Assembly (NCBI RefSeq): GCF_001613365.1
Contig: NZ_BDCF01000020.1
Coordinates: forward strand, 79,030 to 143,029
Direction of reading: 5' to 3'
From: Nocardia xishanensis NBRC 101358
Lineage (GTDB): Bacteria > Actinomycetota > Actinomycetes > Mycobacteriales > Mycobacteriaceae
DNA: 64,000 nucleotides
Below are positions 24,503 through 32,980 of the stretch, piece after piece (position 1 is the first letter of the stretch; each line of letters starts with the position of its first letter). The position numbers were made by a program, and so were the translations under genes. The notes beneath the pieces were generated by a model. That model was not told where the DNA came from. It did not search any database and was given only the letters and a program-made list of their open reading frames with translations.

Positions 24503-24872
24503 CGACATGCCCGGAGGCAACGGGCAGCAAGGCACTCGCGCGGTGACGCCGACCGGGTCAGCCGTGGCCTCAGCGACCAGCGTTCTCCTCCCACCTCAAT
24601 GGGATGTGATTGTGTTTGGGCAATGCTTCCCGCGATCCGCTCCATGCGGCTGTCCGCCACCACCGCGCAGCTGAGGCAGCGAGCCTCCGTCGAAGTCGGC
24701 CGGGCGAAGCAGCCCCGGCCTGACAGGCAGTTGCGCCGAGAGCAGCCAGCGCCCGACATTCGACACCTAGATCCGAGATGGCTTGGCGCACATGCCTATA
24801 TGAACTGGCCAAACCGGCGTGGCCTGGAACAGGGTTCGGTATCGCCCAGCTATGCGGCGTAGGGCGGTCCGC
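24503..24872. other. Gap without recognisable gene
   Basis: A 370-bp region between two converging genes. Open frames here have no credible starts, domains or consistent codon bias, and no strong hairpin or repeat is visible. Confidence 0.6.
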
Positions 24873-25694
24873 CTACGCTGCAGATGCCGATGTCCGTATG
24901 GACGCGACTCGGGAAGGTTCGGGGTATTCGGTGAAGTAGGCACCTTCGTTCCACGGAACACCGAGTACGACCACGAAATCTTGATCACCGAACTCGGTAG
25001 CGAGACGCTTCCAGTTGCGGACCAGGTACTCGACGGCGGCCCAGGACGAATCACCGCGTACGCCAACGCAGAAGAAGTTCACGGCGTCCTCACCTCTGCG
25101 GTGCACCTTCTCGATCAGGGCGAGATTTTTTCGGGCTCTGATGTGCTGCACGTTGTCACCATCGAGGCGAACGGCGACCGTCACCTCGTCGCCGGCCGTG
25201 TACCAGGCTTCTCCGAGGCGCAGCTCGGCATCGAGTGTCGCTCTGACCAGCTGTCGTTCCACCCCGTACCGACGGATTACGTTGCGTGCACTACTACCGA
25301 CGACGATGCAGCTGTCGGACAGCTGAGCACCATCCGTTGTCGGCGGGCTGACCTCCGCCAGATGCTGTATCGGACGGCGTAGCCACAGCCCGTCGACAAG
25401 GCCACGCGCAATCTCCGGAAGCCGCAACGGAGCGGCGCCGAAAAGCTTGTTCACGCTCTGGATCGCTTGGAACTCGTGAAAAGCGAGCGCGAGACGGGGT
25501 CTGCCGTCGGACCGCGGGGTAGGTTCTGCGGCATTCGACAAATACACACTCACGCGACGACTGTTTCCGAGTCCGAAGAACCGGACCATTCTTCGCTCGA
25601 CAGTGCGGCTTCCTGCCAGGAATGCCAGCCCGAGCGCGAACCAAAAGGCAATATTGGCAACGAGATTCGTCGCGACCGCCAGCACGAAAGACAC
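24873..25694 (-). CDS. Membrane-anchored protein with predicted nucleotide-binding-like domain
   Basis: A 273-residue protein. One N-terminal transmembrane helix (LVANIAFWFALGLAFLAG) is followed by a cytoplasmic domain beginning RFFGLGNSRRVSVYLSN and continuing with an alternating strand/helix pattern (DSCIVVGSSARNVIRRYGVE; AVNFFCVGVRGDSSWAAVEYLVRNWKRLATEFGDQDFVVVLGVPW). The two Gly/Ser-rich turns after hydrophobic strands suggest a Rossmann-like or SLOG/TIR-like fold. I do not recognise the family. The orphan arrangement and the membrane anchor plus Rossmann-like fold are reminiscent of small effectors next to signalling or defence genes, but nothing nearby supports that. Confidence 0.65.
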   Translation of the reverse strand: MSFVLAVATNLVANIAFWFALGLAFLAGSRTVERRMVRFFGLGNSRRVSVYLSNAAEPTPRSDGRPRLALAFHEFQAIQSVNKLFGAAPLRLPEIARGLVDGLWLRRPIQHLAEVSPPTTDGAQLSDSCIVVGSSARNVIRRYGVERQLVRATLDAELRLGEAWYTAGDEVTVAVRLDGDNVQHIRARKNLALIEKVHRRGEDAVNFFCVGVRGDSSWAAVEYLVRNWKRLATEFGDQDFVVVLGVPWNEGAYFTEYPEPSRVASIRTSASAA

Positions 25695-25922
25695 GGTCGA
25701 AGTCTAGACGTAGGTTCACCTCGCGCCGACGAGGTTCTCTGAGGTGACGACGATCGGATAACCGTCGCATTCCCCGGAACATTCACTCGTGCCGCTGGGC
25801 GAGCGGTCGCACGCGAGAAGCATTGAATTCAGACCATGCTTGTTAGCCGATTGCATGCTGAGGCCGGAGTCGTGCGAAATTCAGTCGGCAAATCCCGCTG
25901 ATCGCCGTGTTCCAGCGGCACA

Positions 25923-26846
25923 ATGTCGGCCATGCGCACATTTGCCCGATTGTTGCAGGCTGTTGTCACCGGGGCTCTGATCGTGACAGCCGGTCATGTC
26001 GTCGCGGCCGCCCCCGCCGCAAGCATCCCCCACGTTCAATTGCCCTGGCCGACTCCCGAGCCGGACGGGGTGCAAGCGACGGGGGCGGTGCTGGCCGAGG
26101 GAATCACTGGCACGGCGCTGTGGTCGCGACGGCCGGACACCCCGGTGCCGATAGCCAGCATCACGAAGGTGATGACGGCACTGGTCGTGATCGACGCCGG
26201 CGACCTCGACCGAACTATCACCGTGCCGCAAGAAGCCATCGCCTACTGCAACAGGAACGCCGGAAGCACCGCGGGCCTGGCCCCCGGCGAGGTGCTCACC
26301 ACGCGACAGATCCTCTACGCGCTGATGCTGCCATCGGGCTGCGACGCCGCCTACACCCTTGCCGAGGCATACGGGCCCGGCCAAGACGGCTTCATCGCCA
26401 GAATGAACGAAACCGCGCGCGGATTGGGCCTGGCTGGAACGGAATTCACCGACCCCAGCGGCCTGCCCATTCCCACCGACCACTCCAACTCCTCCACACC
26501 GGCGGACCTGGTGACTCTCGGACTGCGCGCGATGCGCCTACCCGCGTTCCGCGAGATCGTCAGCTCGCCGACCTATCACGTCCCCGCGGGCCCCGGCAAC
26601 CGCGAGCACCTCTGGCACACGACGAACCGGCTGCTGCGCGACTATCCCGGCACCATCGGCATCAAAACCGGATGGACCGACGCCGCGGGGACCTGCCTGC
26701 TGTTCGAGACGGTGAGGGCGGGAATACCGCTGGTCGGTGTGGTTCTGAACAGCTCACCCAGCAGCGACGTCGTCGCGAAGGACGATGCCGAGCGCATGTT
26801 GAACTGGGCCTACGACCCGGTCCTCAGCCTGCTGCGGATCGGTTAG
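25923..26846 (+). CDS. D-alanyl-D-alanine carboxypeptidase/transpeptidase (K15-like)
   Basis: A 307-residue low-molecular-mass penicillin-binding protein. It has a signal peptide (LLQAVVTGALIVTAGHVVAAAPA). The three active-site motifs are SITK in PIASITKVMTALVVID, SGC in LMLPSGCDAAYTLAE, and KTG in TIGIKTGWTDAAG. SGC in place of the usual SGN is also seen in the Streptomyces K15 DD-transpeptidase. It trims or cross-links peptidoglycan stem peptides outside the membrane. The start could be ATG 25923 or 25932; neither has a strong ribosome-binding site. Confidence 0.9.
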   Translation: MSAMRTFARLLQAVVTGALIVTAGHVVAAAPAASIPHVQLPWPTPEPDGVQATGAVLAEGITGTALWSRRPDTPVPIASITKVMTALVVIDAGDLDRTITVPQEAIAYCNRNAGSTAGLAPGEVLTTRQILYALMLPSGCDAAYTLAEAYGPGQDGFIARMNETARGLGLAGTEFTDPSGLPIPTDHSNSSTPADLVTLGLRAMRLPAFREIVSSPTYHVPAGPGNREHLWHTTNRLLRDYPGTIGIKTGWTDAAGTCLLFETVRAGIPLVGVVLNSSPSSDVVAKDDAERMLNWAYDPVLSLLRIG

Positions 26847-26942
26847 CGCCGAACGCGTGGGCGGGGACGCCCCCGTCGATATCATCTCGTCGGCCCTATC
26901 GAGAACCTCGTCGGTTCCCGCAACGACCGGTAGGAGACCACC

Positions 26943-27275
26943 ATGATCTTCATCGTCGTACGATTCACCACCCTCCCCGAGTGGACCGACCGGTGGCTGG
27001 ACTTGACCGCCGACTTCACCGCCGCCACCCGCGCCGAACCTGGGAACCTGTTCTTCGACTGGTCCCGCAGTGTCGACAACCCGGCCGAGTTCGTTCTGGT
27101 CGAGGGCTTCCGAGACGACAGCGCGGGAGCCGCTCACGTAGCGAGCGATCATTTCAAGCAGGCTGTGAGACAACTCCCCCAGGCATTGGCCACAACCCCG
27201 GCCATCATCAGCCAGAACATCGACGCGACCGACTGGTCCGAGATGGCCGAGATGCGCGTAGAACCCGCCCCCTGA
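26943..27275 (+). CDS. Antibiotic-biosynthesis-monooxygenase (ABM) domain protein
   Basis: A 110-residue dimeric alpha/beta barrel protein like YgiN and related quinol monooxygenases: MIFIVVRFTTLPEWTDRWLDLTADFTAATRAEPGNLFFDWSRS contains the usual first strand, helix and LFFDW second strand, then EFVLVEGFRDDSAGAAHVASDHF with the conserved His. It probably oxidises or protects against a quinone or small aromatic. ATG 26943 has AGGAG upstream. It stands alone after the carboxypeptidase gene. Confidence 0.82.
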   Translation: MIFIVVRFTTLPEWTDRWLDLTADFTAATRAEPGNLFFDWSRSVDNPAEFVLVEGFRDDSAGAAHVASDHFKQAVRQLPQALATTPAIISQNIDATDWSEMAEMRVEPAP

Positions 27276-27400
27276 CCCAAGACGAATGCGAAGGACTGGC
27301 GGCCCCTGGTACAAGCCCGGGCGATGCGCGAAGGCGGCGTTGATCGCGTCGATCGAACGGTGCCCGTTCAACGCGGCTACGAGACCGAAGCGAGCAAGAA

Positions 27401-27436
27401 GTGAGCCCCCATTCGAATAACCGGATGGGGGCTCAC
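27401..27436 (+). terminator. Hairpin terminator
   Basis: GTGAGCCCCCAT (27401-27412) pairs perfectly with ATGGGGGCTCAC (27425-27436). It lies between the ABM gene and the att-like sequence at 27486. E1's right end has the same order, hairpin 46480-46507 followed by an att core at 46574. Confidence 0.7.
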
Positions 27437-27485
27437 TAGAGTCCCCACCAGCAGCGATAGCTCAGCTGCTTTACTGCTTCCCTGA

Positions 27486-27518
27486 GGCTCGGACGTCGAA
27501 GCGGAATTCGCCCCTGTC
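27486..27518. repeat. Possible decayed att / ychF-tail remnant
   Basis: This 33-bp stretch matches the E1 left-end sequence (31493-31525) at 26 of 33 positions, including GACGT-y-GAAGCGGAA around the integration core (here CGGAATTCGCC). Read on the minus strand it gives EFRFDVRASGKQ-stop, resembling a YchF C-terminus (native-like EFRFNV). The match is suggestive only. Confidence 0.4.
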
Positions 27519-27677
27519 GTCCTCGATCAGTGAGTATGAGTCGACATAGCCCACTCCAGTGAGCGATCGAGCCGGTTATCGTTGATTCATCACGTGAGTT
27601 ACGGTGCGGGGCATGGCTCCGGTGCTCGGGTGTGACGCAGCAGGAAACGAGCGGGGCGGTTGAGGGAGAATACGGAC

Positions 27678-27770
27678 GTGCTCGACGCAATCAGGAAGAA
27701 GTTCAGAGACCAGCTCGGGGTACCCGCGATCGTGTCGCCGATGGGCGCCACGGCACTCGTCGGCGGCTAG
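27678..27770 (+). CDS. Candidate 30-residue small protein
   Basis: GTG 27678 is preceded by GAGGGAG at 9-nt spacing. The frame encodes an amphipathic basic/acidic start (LDAIRKKFRDQLGVPA) and a small-residue tail (IVSPMGATALVGG) ending in Gly-Gly. The stop is 4 bp before the ATG of the next open frame (27775), an operon-like arrangement. It could be a leader peptide, a small membrane-active peptide or chance; nothing supports a specific function. Confidence 0.35.
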   Translation: MLDAIRKKFRDQLGVPAIVSPMGATALVGG

Positions 27771-27774
27771 CTCG

Positions 27775-28332
27775 ATGTCGGACCGGGAAGTGCCGGGACG
27801 CGGATCCCATCCGGAGCCCGGCGGGACGAGGTTCGACGCGGCCGAACGGTTGCGCAGAAAGCTGGAAGGCACGAAGGCTCCCGAGACCGGTTCCCCCGAG
27901 GCGGGAGACGGCACGTCGAAAGTCACCCGGCTGCCGCGGCGACCGCGGCGAATTTCCGAAGCCGGCGAGCGCCCCCACCAACCTTGGCGCTCGGAAGGCG
28001 GCTCTGTCTACGACCCTGCGCCGACCAGGCCCGTGCTGCGATCAGAACTACAGCTCGATACAGGGCTGTGGCCGGTCGACCCCGGTGCCGCGAAGCACCC
28101 CGCTCCCGAGGATGATCCGGGCGGAGCCGAGCATCACGGGAGTGTCATCGATTTCTTCGCAGCGCGGCGGAAACGAGCCGGTGACGGCGCCCCGGCCGCA
28201 GGCATTCGGCGCGTGGCCAGACCGCGCCGAATCGAAAAGACGGCAGCCGAGGGCTCCGGCGCCGACGATGATCAAGACAGTAGCCGCAGCGATGACCGCG
28301 ATCCGCCACAAACGGACGGACCCGGTCAGTAG
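27775..28332 (+). CDS. Possible disordered protein, opposite-strand alternative exists
   Basis: A 185-residue frame rich in Pro, Arg, Gly, Glu and Asp with a short helix (FDAAERLRRKLEG) and otherwise probably disordered. No domain is recognised. The minus-strand frame 28048-28440 over the same DNA has a good membrane helix (IAVIAAATVLIIVGAGALG) and also high G/C third positions but no convincing start, so only one of the two can be real. I give the plus frame slight preference because of its position right after the 30-residue ORF. Confidence 0.3.
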   Translation: MSDREVPGRGSHPEPGGTRFDAAERLRRKLEGTKAPETGSPEAGDGTSKVTRLPRRPRRISEAGERPHQPWRSEGGSVYDPAPTRPVLRSELQLDTGLWPVDPGAAKHPAPEDDPGGAEHHGSVIDFFAARRKRAGDGAPAAGIRRVARPRRIEKTAAEGSGADDDQDSSRSDDRDPPQTDGPGQ

Positions 28333-28492
28333 CAACCTCCCACCGTGGTGACGTCCCTCTGGTGACCGAAGACACCAGGACGACACCTGGGAGCTACTTC
28401 TTCCGAAACGCAGACGTTGAATGTGGCGTCCGCGAGCCAAGGCGACCGGTTGGCTCTACGGACGAATCCCACGAAAACCAACGCGGAGCGGC

Positions 28493-29110
28493 TTATGCTT
28501 CGGTCGCCCCGGAAGCTTGGGTCGCGGTGGAATCGGTAGCCGCGATAGCGAGAGCGGCCAGGTCGGCGTGGATATCGTCCAGCGGGACCGTCGAGCATTC
28601 GGCACGAGCGATGATCATGGCACCCTCGACCGCTGACAACATGAGTGCTGCGAGACGTTCGGCGCGCGCCGCCGGGATGCCGTACTGCACCAGCACCTGA
28701 ATCAACGCGGTACGCCATTGCCGATACGCGTCACGGCAGGCGAGGGTGAGTGTGGTGGAACGCGGAGCGGAATCGAGGGTGACAGTGCTGACCGGGCACC
28801 CGTTCAGATAGCCCGATTCGACGAGCCCTCGGCTCAAGTGCAGGGCGAACTGCTCGCAGAACGAGCGCACGTCCGGTGCGTGGGCGGCGGTTTCGCGGAT
28901 CAACCGGGTGAACTCGTCTGCGGATTCCCCGATCGCCGCGACCGCCAGCTCTTGTTTCCCGCCGGGGAACAGGTAGTACAGCGAGCCCCGGGGGGCGCCG
29001 CTGGCTGCGACGATCTCACTGAGCCCCGTGGCCTGATAGCCCTGGCGTTGCAGTAACTCGCGGGCGGCCGCCACCAGGCGCGGCCGGGAATCGGATGAGG
29101 GGCGAGGCAT
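28493..29110 (-). CDS. TetR-family regulator (LmrA/YxaF-like)
   Basis: A 205-residue repressor starting at ATG 29110 with GGAGA upstream. The HTH reads RLVAAARELLQRQGYQATGLSEIVAASGAPRGSLYYLFPGGKQELAVAAI, the GxPRGSLYYxFPxGKxEL signature of the LmrA/YxaF/YcnC subgroup with TetR_C_16/33-like helices after it. It is divergent from the SDR gene at 29190 and has two 22-bp direct-repeat operators in between, so it probably represses that gene and itself. Confidence 0.9.
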   Translation of the reverse strand: MPRPSSDSRPRLVAAARELLQRQGYQATGLSEIVAASGAPRGSLYYLFPGGKQELAVAAIGESADEFTRLIRETAAHAPDVRSFCEQFALHLSRGLVESGYLNGCPVSTVTLDSAPRSTTLTLACRDAYRQWRTALIQVLVQYGIPAARAERLAALMLSAVEGAMIIARAECSTVPLDDIHADLAALAIAATDSTATQASGATEA

Positions 29111-29119
29111 ATCTCCAAG

Positions 29120-29170
29120 AATACTATGCCGATCGGTCAAGCTACGATAATACTATGCTGACTGGTCAAG
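29120..29170. promoter_or_regulatory. Two 22-bp direct-repeat operators for TetR regulator
   Basis: 29120-29141 and 29149-29170 share AATACTATGC-y-GA...GGTCAAG (19 of 22 positions identical), 29 bp apart. Each has a dyad centre near GATCGGTC / GACTGGTC. They fill the gap between the TetR gene and the SDR gene; AATACTAT may also be part of each promoter. Confidence 0.65.
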
Positions 29171-29189
29171 TTACTTTCGAGAAGGGTAG

Positions 29190-30158
29190 ATGACGATGAA
29201 GGTGCTGCTTACGGGTGCTACCGGGTTTTTGGGGCGACGCGTAGTGCATCGGCTCGCGGCAGAAGGACACGAGGTATCGGCGCTGGTCCGCGGTACGGGC
29301 AGGCGGATTCCGCATGCGACCGTCGTGCCGGGCAGCCTCGAGGACGTGGAGGCGTGGGAAGATCGGCTGGCCGGTATCGACGTCGTCGTTCACGCTGCGG
29401 GTTTGGTGTCGACTTGGGCTCCTCGGCGTGCCCTCGACGAGGCGATCGTCGACGGCACGCGCGACGTGCTGACTGCGGCCGTGCGGCACGGCGTGCGCCG
29501 ATTCGTCTATATCAGCAGTGAATCGGTGCTGCAGGACGGTCGGCCGCTGCTCGACATCACCGAATCCCAGCCCACCCCGGCCCTGCCCAGCTCCCGCTAC
29601 GGCCAGGCGAAACTCGCCGCCGAACACCTGATCCGCGCACACGCGGACGCGATCGAGACGATCGTGCTGCGCCCCACCTTCATCTGGGGTCCGGGTTCGG
29701 GGCAACTGGCCGACCTGGCCGCCCGCGCCCGCGCCGGCAAACTGCCCCTGATCGACCAGGGCAGAGCGAGTTTCGAACATGTCCACGTCGACAACGTCGC
29801 CGCCGCTGTCGCCGCCGCGTTGCACGAGGGTGCGCCCGGCGGCACGTATCTCATCACCAATGGCGAGCCGATGCCGGTCCGCGAGTTTCTGGCAGGCGTG
29901 CTCGCTGCCCACAGTGCGCCGATGCCGACCCGGTCGGTCCCATCCGGGCCACTATTCGCCCTCGCCCGTGCCGGCGAATGGCTCTGGTCCACCCTGCCAC
30001 TGCCCGGACGTCCGCCGCTGACCCGATTCGAGGTTGAATTCCTGGCACTGCCAAGGCGATACGACATCACCCGTGCGCGCAATGAGCTGAAATACGAGCC
30101 CGCCGTCGGCTTCGCCGAGGGCATCGCAGGTCTCGACGAAACCCCCGAGGCCGTCTAG
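29190..30158 (+). CDS. NAD-dependent epimerase/dehydratase (extended SDR)
   Basis: A 322-residue extended short-chain dehydrogenase: KVLLTGATGFLGRRVVHRLAAEGHEVSALVRG (NAD site), DVVVHAAGLVSTWAP, the active-site region VYISSESVLQDGRP ... SRYGQAKLAAEHLI with YxxxK, and VLRPTFIWGPG. It resembles 3-beta-hydroxysteroid dehydrogenase/dihydroflavonol reductase-type proteins. LmrA-like TetR repressors commonly control one such enzyme. Its start is ATG 29190 or 29196. Confidence 0.87.
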   Translation: MTMKVLLTGATGFLGRRVVHRLAAEGHEVSALVRGTGRRIPHATVVPGSLEDVEAWEDRLAGIDVVVHAAGLVSTWAPRRALDEAIVDGTRDVLTAAVRHGVRRFVYISSESVLQDGRPLLDITESQPTPALPSSRYGQAKLAAEHLIRAHADAIETIVLRPTFIWGPGSGQLADLAARARAGKLPLIDQGRASFEHVHVDNVAAAVAAALHEGAPGGTYLITNGEPMPVREFLAGVLAAHSAPMPTRSVPSGPLFALARAGEWLWSTLPLPGRPPLTRFEVEFLALPRRYDITRARNELKYEPAVGFAEGIAGLDETPEAV

Positions 30159-30234
30159 CCGCAGCACCCGCGCCCCACTGCCGTAGTGCTGTCGCATGGC
30201 CGGGACGAACTGATCGACGCAGTACGAAAGGCGG

Positions 30235-30430
30235 CTACTGGGCTGGCCGCCACGTGGTGTTATGCCGCACTTCGGTGGTGGAGAGGAAACGGGTCAGGGC
30301 GCGATCGATGAACTGCTCCTCGTCCGCGGCGACGGTGGTGGTGTAGGCGCCGGAGGTGACCAGCGGGCAGCGTCGGCGATGTCGTCGGCCCACACCTCGG
30401 CGAGGATCAAAGTTGTTGCTTTGCAATCGA
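30235..30430 (-). pseudogene. Frameshifted gene remnant
   Basis: On the minus strand one frame reads LILAEVWADDIADAAR (about 30375-30412), then a different frame continues LVTSGAYTTTVAADEEQFIDRALTRFL to a stop at 30235. Third positions are G/C-rich only in these two segments, so they look like one coding sequence broken by a frameshift near 30370. The 5' part is missing and the parent family is not recognised; a TetR-like helical C-terminus would fit. The rest of 30159-30623 holds nothing I can name. Confidence 0.4.
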
Positions 30431-30623
30431 TTATGCTTCCACGAGCCTACGGGACGCGGAAGTCGTAGCGCCGTCGGCGGAAGTTGGACGGCAATTCAGC
30501 GGTTCGTCGGCGGCCGACTCCGTCCACGCGCTCTCATGCAAATTATCGAGTGGTAGGCGCTGATCGAACTCTGGGACCATCGGGTCAGCGTTCGACATTG
30601 ATTCCGATGGAAGGAAATCGCGG

Positions 30624-31436
30624 ATGACCACGCCGCGGCGGTACTGGATAGAATTCGACCCACAGCAGTGCTCCGACACACGGTTGTGGCAGGGCGTCGG
30701 CGTGACCGGATTCGACGTACCGGATTGCCTGTCGATGGTGGCGAAGCTGTTCCCCGACGAACCGATGCCGCCCGTGCACCGAATTACGGCCGACATTTCA
30801 CTGGCCGAGCCACTGCCGGTGAATCCTCGCTATCTCGGAGTCCCGGTGTGGCGCGGCGTGTGGTATTCACCCGTCAACCTTGCGACCGGGCCGACCCGCG
30901 CCATCGACCGAAGAGGTGCGCCTTCCGAATGCCCGACACCCGTCACAACTTCGGGCCGCCGAATGCGGGCCAGCCAGACACTGCACACGAAGACCACATG
31001 GTGGGACGAAATCCCGCATATCAATGGCCTGCCGTGGCCGCTGGTGACCATGCACTACGCCGAGTACGGCCGCGGAATGCGGCTGAGCGCCCCAACGCTG
31101 CGCGCCGCCTGCGCCACGGATCCGACCTACGGGGACATGGTGCGCGAAGCTCTCGACTACATGATCGCGTGGCATCCGACACCGGACGAATGGTTCGACC
31201 CGACCGGAATCAGGTTCGCCGATCAACGGGACTTGGACGAGTACCTGCGAGCCATCCGCGACTACCTGTTCGGAACTCGCCCGGAGCCGCTCTACCCTCC
31301 CGGCAGCGAACCGCTTTCACCCGAGGACGAGTACCTGCGAGCCATCCGCCGCTTGGTCATCACTCGCCCGGAGCCGAACCAGCCATCGCGTGTCGCCGAC
31401 GAAACGACTGGGCCTCCACCCGCGGATACCGAATGA
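30624..31436 (+). CDS. Hypothetical protein with in-frame 30-codon duplication
   Basis: A 270-residue protein starting at ATG 30624 (GGAAGGAA upstream) with no signal peptide or membrane helix. It is rich in Trp, Pro and Arg (PVWRGVWYSPVN, HTKTTWWDEIPH). Near the C-terminus the segment DEYLRAIR occurs twice, 30 residues apart. The 24-bp DNA encoding it is identical at 31236-31259 and 31326-31349, so the duplication is recent. It lies immediately left of the attL core of the mobile element. Family not recognised. Confidence 0.55.
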   Translation: MTTPRRYWIEFDPQQCSDTRLWQGVGVTGFDVPDCLSMVAKLFPDEPMPPVHRITADISLAEPLPVNPRYLGVPVWRGVWYSPVNLATGPTRAIDRRGAPSECPTPVTTSGRRMRASQTLHTKTTWWDEIPHINGLPWPLVTMHYAEYGRGMRLSAPTLRAACATDPTYGDMVREALDYMIAWHPTPDEWFDPTGIRFADQRDLDEYLRAIRDYLFGTRPEPLYPPGSEPLSPEDEYLRAIRRLVITRPEPNQPSRVADETTGPPPADTE

Positions 31437-31508
31437 GGGCCCAGCAGCGTCTCTACCAAGAGCGATGAAGCTCGTGCGCGACCTATTCCCAGGGCTTAGA
31501 CGTTGAAG

Positions 31509-31519
31509 CGGAACTCGAC
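31509..31519. other. attL core of element E1 (ychF 3'-end target)
   Basis: CGGAACTCGAC, the same 11 bp found at 46574 and 48622, 24 bp before the serine integrase start. On the minus strand the flank reads DVVEFRFNV-stop (stop near 31498), the expected C-terminus of YchF (compare E. coli YchF ending FLFNV). The native 3' end of ychF therefore lies here, 17 kb from its gene. Confidence 0.8.
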
Positions 31520-31543
31520 CACGTCACGCAGTAGAATCATGTC

Positions 31544-32980
31544 ATGCCGATGGTGCCTGTCCGTGCCGTGATCTATCTACGGGTGAGTCTCGACCAGACC
31601 GGCGAAGGGCTCGCCGTCGAGCGCCAGCGCGAGGACTGCGAGGTAATCGCCAAATCCAGGGGATGGACCGTGGTCGAAACCTACACGGACAACAGCATCT
31701 CGGCGTTCAACAAAGCCAAGACCCGCCCGGCCTACGACCAGATGGTCGAGGACTACAAGGCCGGCCGATTCAATGCCCTGATCACTTGGGACCTCGACAG
31801 GCTCACTCGCCAACCTCGCCAGCTCGAGGATTGGATCGATGCCGCCGAGACACAAGGACTCCGGCTCGTCACCGCCAACGGCGAGGCTGACCTGCAAACT
31901 GACGGCGGCCGGATGTACGCCCGCATCAAAGCAGCGGTAGCACGAGCCGAGATGGAACGGAAAGGTGCACGGCAAAGCCGTGCCCAACGCCAACGAGCTG
32001 CCAAGGGCCGACCGCCGCGGGGTATCCGCGCCACCGGATACACCCTCGACGGTGAGCTGGTACCGGACGAGGCCGAAGCAGTCCGCGCGGTGTACCAAGC
32101 GTTTGCGAACGGATCATCACTGAAGGCCATCGCCGCCGCACTCTCCGGCGCCGAGCCCACGGTGCGCGCGGTCGGCGACAGAACGAGAATCCAGGACCTT
32201 CCGAAATCGGTTCCGCCACTGCCGACGCGCAGCGGCCGACCGTGGAATCCCACATCGGTCATCTCGATTCTTCGAAACCCCCGGTACGCAGGGTGGAGCA
32301 TGCTCGATGGTGAAATCGTCCGCGACGAGACCGGGGCGCCAGTACGCGGCCTATGGGAAGCCATTGTGCCGGACGGTGTCTGGCTGGATGTGCAACGCAG
32401 ACTGGACGATCCGCGGCGAAAGACCAACCGGGCCGGAACCGACCGCAAGCACCTCGGGTCCGGTCTCTACCTCTGCGGTCTATGCGATTCCCCTGTTCGA
32501 GCGCACGGAGTCCGCTACCGCTGCGCTGGCCACCTCATGCGTATTCGAGAACGGATCGACGGGTTTGTGTTGCAGTTCGTCGAACGCCGACTCGCCCAGC
32601 CTGACCTGGCTGATTTGCTTGCTCACCAAGACGATGACCGGATCGAAGCACTCGTGCGAGCAGAACAGCAGGAACGCGATCGGCTCAAGCGAGCACGCGC
32701 CGACTACAAGGCCGAACTGATCGACGGCGCGTTGTTCGCCGAGATCAAGCAAGAAACAGAAGACAAGATCGCGGCTTTGGAGGTTGAGCGAATCGGTCTC
32801 ACCGCTGGCACGGCCGCATCCGAAATCCTGCTCGCCCCCTCGCCGGTCGACGCCTTTACCGACGCGGATCTCGCTGCACGCCGTGCTGTGATCGACTTGT
32901 TGTGCGAAGTCCGCCTCTACCCAGCACCGCGGGGTCGAAAGACGTTCGATCCGAAGTCGGTTCGCATCACTCCAAAGTAG
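31544..32980 (+). CDS. int: Large serine recombinase (site-specific integrase)
   Basis: A 478-residue serine integrase. The catalytic domain begins AVIYLRVSLDQTGEGLAVERQREDC with the nucleophile Ser in YLRVS (residue 15) and continues GWTVVETYTDNSISAF, RFNALITWDLDRLTRQPRQLEDW. The recombinase domain follows (GKGRPPRGIRATGYTLDG; LKAIAAALSG; ISILRNPRYAGWSML). A zinc ribbon (LYLCGLCDSPVR ... YRCAGH) and a coiled-coil region (EALVRAEQQERDRLKRARADYKAE) come last, as in phiC31-like integrases. It is encoded beside attL and should act on att sites with the CGGAACTCGAC core in ychF. An ATG at 31550 is an alternative start. Confidence 0.93.
   Translation: MPMVPVRAVIYLRVSLDQTGEGLAVERQREDCEVIAKSRGWTVVETYTDNSISAFNKAKTRPAYDQMVEDYKAGRFNALITWDLDRLTRQPRQLEDWIDAAETQGLRLVTANGEADLQTDGGRMYARIKAAVARAEMERKGARQSRAQRQRAAKGRPPRGIRATGYTLDGELVPDEAEAVRAVYQAFANGSSLKAIAAALSGAEPTVRAVGDRTRIQDLPKSVPPLPTRSGRPWNPTSVISILRNPRYAGWSMLDGEIVRDETGAPVRGLWEAIVPDGVWLDVQRRLDDPRRKTNRAGTDRKHLGSGLYLCGLCDSPVRAHGVRYRCAGHLMRIRERIDGFVLQFVERRLAQPDLADLLAHQDDDRIEALVRAEQQERDRLKRARADYKAELIDGALFAEIKQETEDKIAALEVERIGLTAGTAASEILLAPSPVDAFTDADLAARRAVIDLLCEVRLYPAPRGRKTFDPKSVRITPK

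Noticed and set aside
28048..28440. Minus-strand 130-residue membrane protein
   Set aside because: It has a credible membrane helix but no convincing start codon or ribosome-binding site and no neighbour logic. It was left as the alternative to the plus-strand frame.
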